From positions 14,898,001 through 14,962,000 of the forward strand of contig JAWUZG010000032.1 in assembly GCA_036785705.1 (NCBI GenBank): a stretch of DNA of 64,000 nucleotides. Direction: 5' to 3'. This DNA is from Acanthornis magna (Eukaryota > Chordata > Aves > Passeriformes > Acanthizidae). Below, one piece after another: positions 63,001 through 64,000 of this stretch. The notes below the pieces were generated by a model. The model worked only from the letters and a program-made list of their open reading frames with translations. It searched no databases and was not told the origin of the DNA. Position 1 is the first letter of the stretch. Every line of letters begins with the position of its first letter. Both the position numbers and the translations under genes were made by a program.

Positions 63001-64000
63001 ATAAAGGGACACAGAATCTTTCCTGATCTATTTCCTTGTTATTATCAGCTGTTACCTCTTCATTTAGTTACACCTTAAAATTAAGAATGTTAAATTGAAT
63101 TGTTGCTATTGAGTTATGCACAAGACTGTGGAGCTACATCCACTCATCACTAAATCATGCTCTCACTTTTATTTATTAAGCTCATTTCTGTCCTTTTCTT
63201 CAAGAAAAAAAGCCAAACCACAATAAACAAACAAACAAAAAACTGACCGAAATCATATACACAATATCATCCAACAAAATCTCAGTGGCCATACCCAAGT
63301 CACGTGTGCCCACTAATACAGTCCACAACTTTTCTTCCCTCTAAATTACCGTACAAATGGTGCTAGTATGACAGAATCATTGGAATCCAGCTCTTTATTT
63401 AATCTTGCATAATCAATAGTAGAGGAAGCTTCTTGTTCAAGCTTCGCAAAGAAGATCTCTTTTTCTTCTTGTTCTTCCAAGGTATCCAATCCAACTCCCA
63501 CGATACTTTGATTAGGCCCAGAAGCCAAAGCTGAATCTAAATATCAGAAAAGAGAATAAACTGTGTCTGTGCTGTATCTCCACACAGAATAGCCATAATA
63601 GTTAACAACTAAGACAGACTCACAACATATTACAGGTCTCAAATCATCACAAACTAGTATTAGAAGCCTTCAGTTCATGAGACGCAGCTGACAGAACTGA
63701 AGAATCCCATCTTGAAATGAGATAAGGTAAACTGCTTTTAATAGTAACTTATTTAGATCCAGCTAACTTCAGGCTCTCAGTTCTCACCATTTGTTTCCAG
63801 GCTGTCTCTACTCAAAGAAACAGCATCTCCATTATTTTTCTGAAGCTGCATGTTTTCCACATCCATATTTTCATGACTTTCTCCCACAGGCTGTGAAGTA
63901 TTCTGTATCTTGACAAAGTTTCCATTGGCTCCAAGCATTCCTAGGAAAAAAGTTGCAATATTCTTGACTAACATCTAAAAGCTATTTGTTTGACACTTCA
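35858..64000 (-). CDS. CEP162: Centrosomal protein of 162 kDa (CEP162/QN1), 24 exons, 5' end outside the window
   Basis: Twenty-four - strand exons, all with AG-exon-GT borders and compatible phases, total 4,082 bases. They give one open frame of 1,359 residues after two bases of a split codon. Human CEP162 has about 1,403 residues, so roughly the first 65 (start codon included) lie beyond the right edge. The N-terminal part (visible residues 1 to about 540) is polar and probably disordered, with conserved islands such as [24 protein letters not shown] and [17 protein letters not shown]. From about 545 to near the end it is almost continuous coiled coil ([42 protein letters not shown]). The C-terminus contains [20 protein letters not shown]162 marks distal centriole ends and the axoneme and promotes transition-zone assembly with CEP290; the avian gene was first described as QN1 in quail neuroretina. 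Assignment is by sequence similarity from memory and is firm. Confidence 0.96.
36077..37799 (-). other. CEP162: CEP162 intron before the last exon
   Basis: AT-rich intron with a T-run near 37209-37224 and a possible CR1 remnant near 37505-37600. The conserved protein sequence runs across this junction without a gap, so no exon appears to be missing. Confidence 0.8.
37505..37600 (-). mobile_element. Possible CR1 remnant
   Basis: The + strand ACAAGGGACCTCCAGAGGTC, with a following AGTCCCACCCTCTGGAACAG, resembles a reverse-complemented CR1 3' end, but the match is short and lacks the terminal repeat. Confidence 0.4.
37800..37934 (-). CDS. CEP162: CEP162 exon ([10 protein letters not shown] block)
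   Basis: The acceptor is TTGACTGTAG|GTGACA and the donor CAAAAG|GTACAC. It has 45 codons in phase 0 and is coiled coil, with TPEMKHF and LEKKIKHIE matching the family. Confidence 0.95.
37935..40730 (-). other. CEP162: CEP162 intron
   Basis: This 2.8-kb intron is AT-rich. Short open frames on both strands, including a 79-codon one at 38788-39027, have no recognised similarity. Nothing else was identified. Confidence 0.75.
40731..40829 (-). CDS. CEP162: CEP162 exon (ILIKHLREQ block)
   Basis: The acceptor is ACTTTTTGTAG|ATATTA and the donor AAAGAG|GTATAT. It has 33 codons in phase 0, encoding coiled coil that ends in REQLLQKE. Confidence 0.94.
40928..41302 (+). mobile_element. CR1 LINE fragment with intact 3' end, in a CEP162 intron
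   Basis: Plus-orientation CR1: GGGCCTACAGGGAAGCCAGA, AGGGTGGTGAGGCACTGAAC, TTGAGCAACGTTGTCTAGTG, TTAGATGATCTTTAAGGTCC, ending in ATTCTATGACTCTGTGAT, the characteristic short 3' repeats. It is antisense to CEP162 and ends about 100 bases upstream of the 40731-40829 exon in the gene's direction. It is among the least diverged copies in the window. Confidence 0.95.
41532..41680 (+). mobile_element. CR1 LINE fragment with intact 3' end, in the same CEP162 intron
   Basis: Plus-orientation CR1: GGAATCACCCTCTTTAGAGA, CAAAAGCCATCTGGACATAG, GAGGTCCCTTCCAACCTCAG, ending in the duplicated terminus ATTCTGGGATTCTGGGA. It differs from the neighbouring copy in subfamily-like positions, so it is a separate insertion. 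Confidence 0.93.
41808..41949 (-). CDS. CEP162: CEP162 exon ([14 protein letters not shown] block)
   Basis: The acceptor is GCTCTGTTCAG|GATGCA and the donor CAGGAG|GTAAGA. One base completes an Arg codon split with the previous exon, followed by 47 codons. The IASLKASHQ and SKVAEL motifs are family landmarks. Confidence 0.95.
41950..42727 (-). other. CEP162: CEP162 intron
   Basis: This 778-base intron has no recognisable element. A 115-codon - strand open frame at 42308-42655 has cysteine- and phenylalanine-rich translation without similarity and is judged chance. Confidence 0.75.
42728..43398 (-). CDS. CEP162: CEP162 large coiled-coil exon
   Basis: At 671 bases this is the largest exon seen. 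The acceptor is TCCCCTCCTAG|ATACAG and the donor CGAAG|GTAAAT, leaving phase 2. It encodes 223 residues, including [16 protein letters not shown] and [13 protein letters not shown]. The part between them ([10 protein letters not shown] to TEPFLN) is polar and poorly conserved, probably a break in the coiled coil. Confidence 0.96.
43399..44499 (-). other. CEP162: CEP162 intron
   Basis: This 1.1-kb intron shows no mobile element, exon or RNA gene that I can recognise. Confidence 0.75.
44500..44724 (-). CDS. CEP162: CEP162 exon ([12 protein letters not shown] block)
   Basis: The acceptor is CTTATAAATAG|ATCAGA and the donor ATGAAG|GTAAAA. It has 75 codons in phase 0. It encodes the very conserved [17 protein letters not shown] and [14 protein letters not shown] stretches, with a five-alanine run coded by successive GCT triplets between them. 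Confidence 0.96.
44725..45787 (-). other. CEP162: CEP162 intron
   Basis: AT-rich intron of about 1.06 kb. Nothing beyond the splice signals was recognised. Confidence 0.75.
45788..45892 (-). CDS. CEP162: CEP162 exon ([12 protein letters not shown] block)
   Basis: The acceptor is AATTGGACAG|GTTGAG and the donor CGACAA|GTATGC, a rather weak donor. It has 35 codons in phase 0, encoding coiled coil from VEKLRAEAG to DLERQ. Confidence 0.93.
45893..47295 (-). other. CEP162: CEP162 intron
   Basis: This 1.4-kb intron has no recognised repeat or gene. Short open frames at 45757-46440 are partly read-through of the neighbouring exon and otherwise chance. Confidence 0.75.
47296..47459 (-). CDS. CEP162: CEP162 exon ([17 protein letters not shown] block)
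   Basis: The acceptor is TATTCTTGTAG|GTGAAA and the donor CTGGAG|GTGATA, which lacks G at +5 and is weak. Two bases complete a split Ser codon, then 54 codons. [10 protein letters not shown] is the clearest signature of the family. Confidence 0.96.
47460..48340 (-). other. CEP162: CEP162 intron
   Basis: This 0.9-kb AT-rich intron shows nothing recognisable. Confidence 0.75.
48341..48467 (-). CDS. CEP162: CEP162 exon ([14 protein letters not shown] block)
   Basis: The acceptor is TCTAAAACCCAG|AAAGAA and the donor CATCAA|GTAAAG. It has 42 codons plus one base (phase 1). The coiled-coil sequence matches the human protein closely. Confidence 0.96.
48468..50022 (-). other. CEP162: CEP162 intron with a GC-richer block
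   Basis: About 48790-49380 is less AT-rich and compositionally unlike the flanking intron, and is open in one + strand frame over two short stretches. It may be an old inserted element, but no family was recognised. Confidence 0.5.
50023..50128 (-). CDS. CEP162: CEP162 exon ([20 protein letters not shown] block)
   Basis: The acceptor is TTGCTGTTTAG|AGAAAA and the donor GCACAG|GTAGGT. One base completes a split Arg codon, then 35 codons follow. Confidence 0.95.
50129..50910 (-). other. CEP162: CEP162 intron
   Basis: This 0.8-kb intron has no recognisable element. Confidence 0.75.
50911..51023 (-). CDS. CEP162: CEP162 exon ([11 protein letters not shown] block)
   Basis: The acceptor is CTCAATTTAG|GAAAAT and the donor TTAAG|GTAGGT. 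It has 37 codons plus two bases (phase 2), encoding coiled coil starting [13 protein letters not shown]. Confidence 0.95.
51024..51861 (-). other. CEP162: CEP162 intron
   Basis: This 0.84-kb intron shows no recognised repeat. A slightly GC-richer piece at 51190-51420 could not be classified. Confidence 0.7.
51862..51999 (-). CDS. CEP162: CEP162 exon ([18 protein letters not shown] block)
   Basis: The acceptor is TTTCTCGAAAG|CTAAGA and the donor CAACAG|GTAGCA. It has 46 codons in phase 0. The start follows the split seen in the family, where the previous exon ends in VLQSK. Confidence 0.93.
52000..52559 (-). other. CEP162: CEP162 intron
   Basis: This 560-base AT-rich intron shows nothing recognisable. 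Confidence 0.75.
52560..52787 (-). CDS. CEP162: CEP162 exon (start of main coiled coil)
   Basis: The acceptor is TCTTCCCTAG|GACTTA and the donor AGTAAG|GTACTT. It has 76 codons in phase 0. After about 15 polar residues the heptad-rich sequence begins ([19 protein letters not shown]) and runs to [10 protein letters not shown]. Confidence 0.95.
52788..53603 (-). other. CEP162: CEP162 intron
   Basis: This 0.8-kb AT-rich intron contains no recognised element. Confidence 0.75.
53604..53746 (-). CDS. CEP162: CEP162 exon with tandem acceptor
   Basis: The donor is CATCAT|GTGAGT. The preceding exon ends in phase 1, which excludes the superficially better acceptor at 53728-53729 and selects one of two acceptors in GAAGAAG: exon start 53746 (adds Glu-Ala) or 53743 (Ala only). 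The resulting [12 protein letters not shown] aligns with the human KEILSGTKLIKP stretch. The upstream tract (TTTTACTTTCTGCC) supports this. Confidence 0.85.
53747..55461 (-). other. CEP162: CEP162 intron
   Basis: This 1.7-kb intron contains a short CR1-like stretch near 54622-54680 (CTCAGGCTGAACAACC). With the acceptor at 53746 no additional exon is needed to keep the frame. Confidence 0.65.
55462..55729 (-). CDS. CEP162: CEP162 exon (basic linker)
   Basis: The acceptor is TTCTGTCACAG|GCTGTT and the donor CTAAAG|GTAATT. It has 89 codons plus one base. It is lysine- and serine-rich ([20 protein letters not shown]), in line with a disordered basic region. RSSGYGK is conserved. Confidence 0.95.
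55730..56868 (-). other. CEP162: CEP162 intron with possible inserted element
   Basis: The block from about 56080 to 56810 differs from the surrounding AT-rich intron in composition and looks like an inserted non-CR1 element, perhaps a solitary long terminal repeat. I could not identify matching ends or a target-site duplication. Confidence 0.4.
56869..57133 (-). CDS. CEP162: CEP162 exon (polar, poorly conserved)
   Basis: The acceptor is TTTTTTCTTGTAG|TCCTGT and the donor AAAAAA|GTAAGT. One base completes a Ser codon, then 88 codons. Acidic and polar, probably disordered. Confidence 0.94.
57134..57947 (-). other. CEP162: CEP162 intron
   Basis: This 0.8-kb intron has a purine-rich stretch at 57650-57740 (GGGAAAGAGAGAAGGGAAGG) and nothing else recognisable. 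Confidence 0.75.
57948..58029 (-). CDS. CEP162: CEP162 exon ([10 protein letters not shown] block)
   Basis: The acceptor is TCATTATTTAG|ATTTAC and the donor GAAAG|GTATTT. Its 82 bases encode [15 protein letters not shown] and RNFDLDPE, a conserved island of the N-terminal half. Confidence 0.96.
58184..58375 (-). CDS. CEP162: CEP162 exon ([17 protein letters not shown] block)
   Basis: The acceptor is CATTTTTCCCAG|GTACTT and the donor GATTCAG|GTAAAT. Its 192 bases contain one of the strongest N-terminal matches to the family ([27 protein letters not shown]). Confidence 0.96.
58376..59087 (-). other. CEP162: CEP162 intron
   Basis: This 0.7-kb intron shows nothing recognisable. Confidence 0.75.
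59088..59210 (-). CDS. CEP162: CEP162 exon ([10 protein letters not shown] block)
   Basis: The acceptor is TTTATCTTCTTAG|TTGTAT and the donor GCAG|GTAAGG. It has 123 bases, acidic sequence ([12 protein letters not shown]). VVLLDS(Q/L)DS is conserved. Confidence 0.95.
59211..59587 (-). other. CEP162: CEP162 intron
   Basis: This 377-base AT-rich intron has no recognised element. Confidence 0.75.
59588..59618 (-). CDS. CEP162: CEP162 31-base microexon
   Basis: The acceptor is AATTTTTGTTAG|GAAGAA and the donor CTAAAG|GTAAAA. It encodes [10 protein letters not shown] plus one base. Phases match both neighbours, and TGMLA is conserved in the human protein at the same place. Confidence 0.93.
59619..60539 (-). 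other. CEP162: CEP162 intron
   Basis: This 0.9-kb intron has an A-run at 59630-59643 on the + strand next to the microexon acceptor. That run forms part of the pyrimidine tract on the - strand. Nothing else was recognised. Confidence 0.75.
60540..60655 (-). CDS. CEP162: CEP162 exon ([10 protein letters not shown] block)
   Basis: The acceptor is TTACTCTTCTAG|GTAACT and the donor GAACAG|GTATAG. It has 38 codons after two bases that complete Gly. NYSEDFE corresponds to the human NYSDDFE. Confidence 0.95.
60656..62326 (-). other. CEP162: CEP162 intron
   Basis: This 1.7-kb intron contains no recognised repeat. A 132-codon open frame on the - strand (61712-62110) has no similarity and is judged chance. 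The protein sequence is continuous across this junction. Confidence 0.75.
62327..62376 (-). CDS. CEP162: CEP162 50-base exon
   Basis: The acceptor is TTATTTCTTAG|AAATGA and the donor TCTG|GTAATA. It encodes [16 protein letters not shown], acidic. Phases 2 and 1 fit the neighbours exactly. Confidence 0.92.
62377..63349 (-). other. CEP162: CEP162 intron
   Basis: This 1-kb AT-rich intron includes a short AAAC repeat near 63221-63241. No other feature was found. Confidence 0.75.
63350..63536 (-). CDS. CEP162: CEP162 exon ([14 protein letters not shown] block)
   Basis: The acceptor is CTGATATTTAG|ATTCAG and the donor GTACG|GTAATT. Its 187 bases include [19 protein letters not shown] and [11 protein letters not shown], both nearly identical to the human protein. 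Confidence 0.97.
63788..63940 (-). CDS. CEP162: CEP162 most upstream exon in the window
   Basis: The acceptor is TTTTTTCCTAG|GAATGC and the donor AAATG|GTGAGA. Its 153 bases begin with two bases completing a split codon and end with [10 protein letters not shown] plus one base. An in-frame ATG near its start is not the initiator, because the human protein has roughly 65 residues before this point. Those exons are outside the window. Confidence 0.93.

Noticed and set aside
1..64000. CRISPR arrays, tRNA/rRNA genes, bacterial-type operons, phage or toxin systems
   Set aside because: No spaced direct repeats, cloverleaf structures, ribosome-binding sites or prokaryotic gene density; this is vertebrate nuclear DNA with spliced genes.

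Overview
This is a window of vertebrate nuclear DNA, most likely from a bird. The evidence is CR1-type retrotransposon fragments, including copies that keep a typical CR1 3' end, the absence of recognisable mammalian Alu or L1 sequence, compact introns, and two spliced genes whose products match MRAP2 and CEP162 (the avian QN1 / human KIAA1009 family). CR1 also occurs in other sauropsids, so a turtle or crocodilian is not formally excluded. There are no bacterial operons, CRISPR arrays, tRNA or rRNA genes.

Layout. Positions 1 to about 9050 are intergenic, AT-rich DNA with a CR1 fragment near 850-1040 and two more at 8265-8970. A CpG island (about 9060-10200) follows. It holds a 40-bp GC-rich minisatellite (9421-9846), two inverted CCAAT boxes and a strong splice donor at 9983, and is taken as the promoter and non-coding exon 1 of MRAP2 on the + strand. 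The three coding exons of MRAP2 are at 18749-18898, 23850-23949 and 28359-28752. They join in frame to a complete 206-residue protein. The 3'UTR probably ends near 29600. About 6 kb of non-coding DNA with one CR1 and a T-rich tract separates the genes. From about 35640 to the right edge the - strand carries CEP162, transcribed towards MRAP2. Twenty-four exons, all with GT-AG borders and matching phases, give one open frame of 1,359 codons plus stop. The exons with the start codon lie beyond position 64000.

Function. MRAP2 is a small single-span membrane accessory protein for melanocortin receptors (notably MC4R) and other GPCRs, and is linked to energy balance. CEP162 is a long coiled-coil centriole/axoneme protein needed for assembly of the ciliary transition zone. 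They are tail-to-tail neighbours, as in human 6q14. Nothing in the sequence shows that they act together.

No previously undescribed system was found. The points most worth a second look are the minisatellite in the MRAP2 promoter, a zero-length-exon (recursive splice) motif in MRAP2 intron 1, a very long T-tract next to the acceptor of the MRAP2 transmembrane exon, a tandem NAGNAG acceptor in CEP162, and a CEP162 intron made mostly of two CR1 copies.
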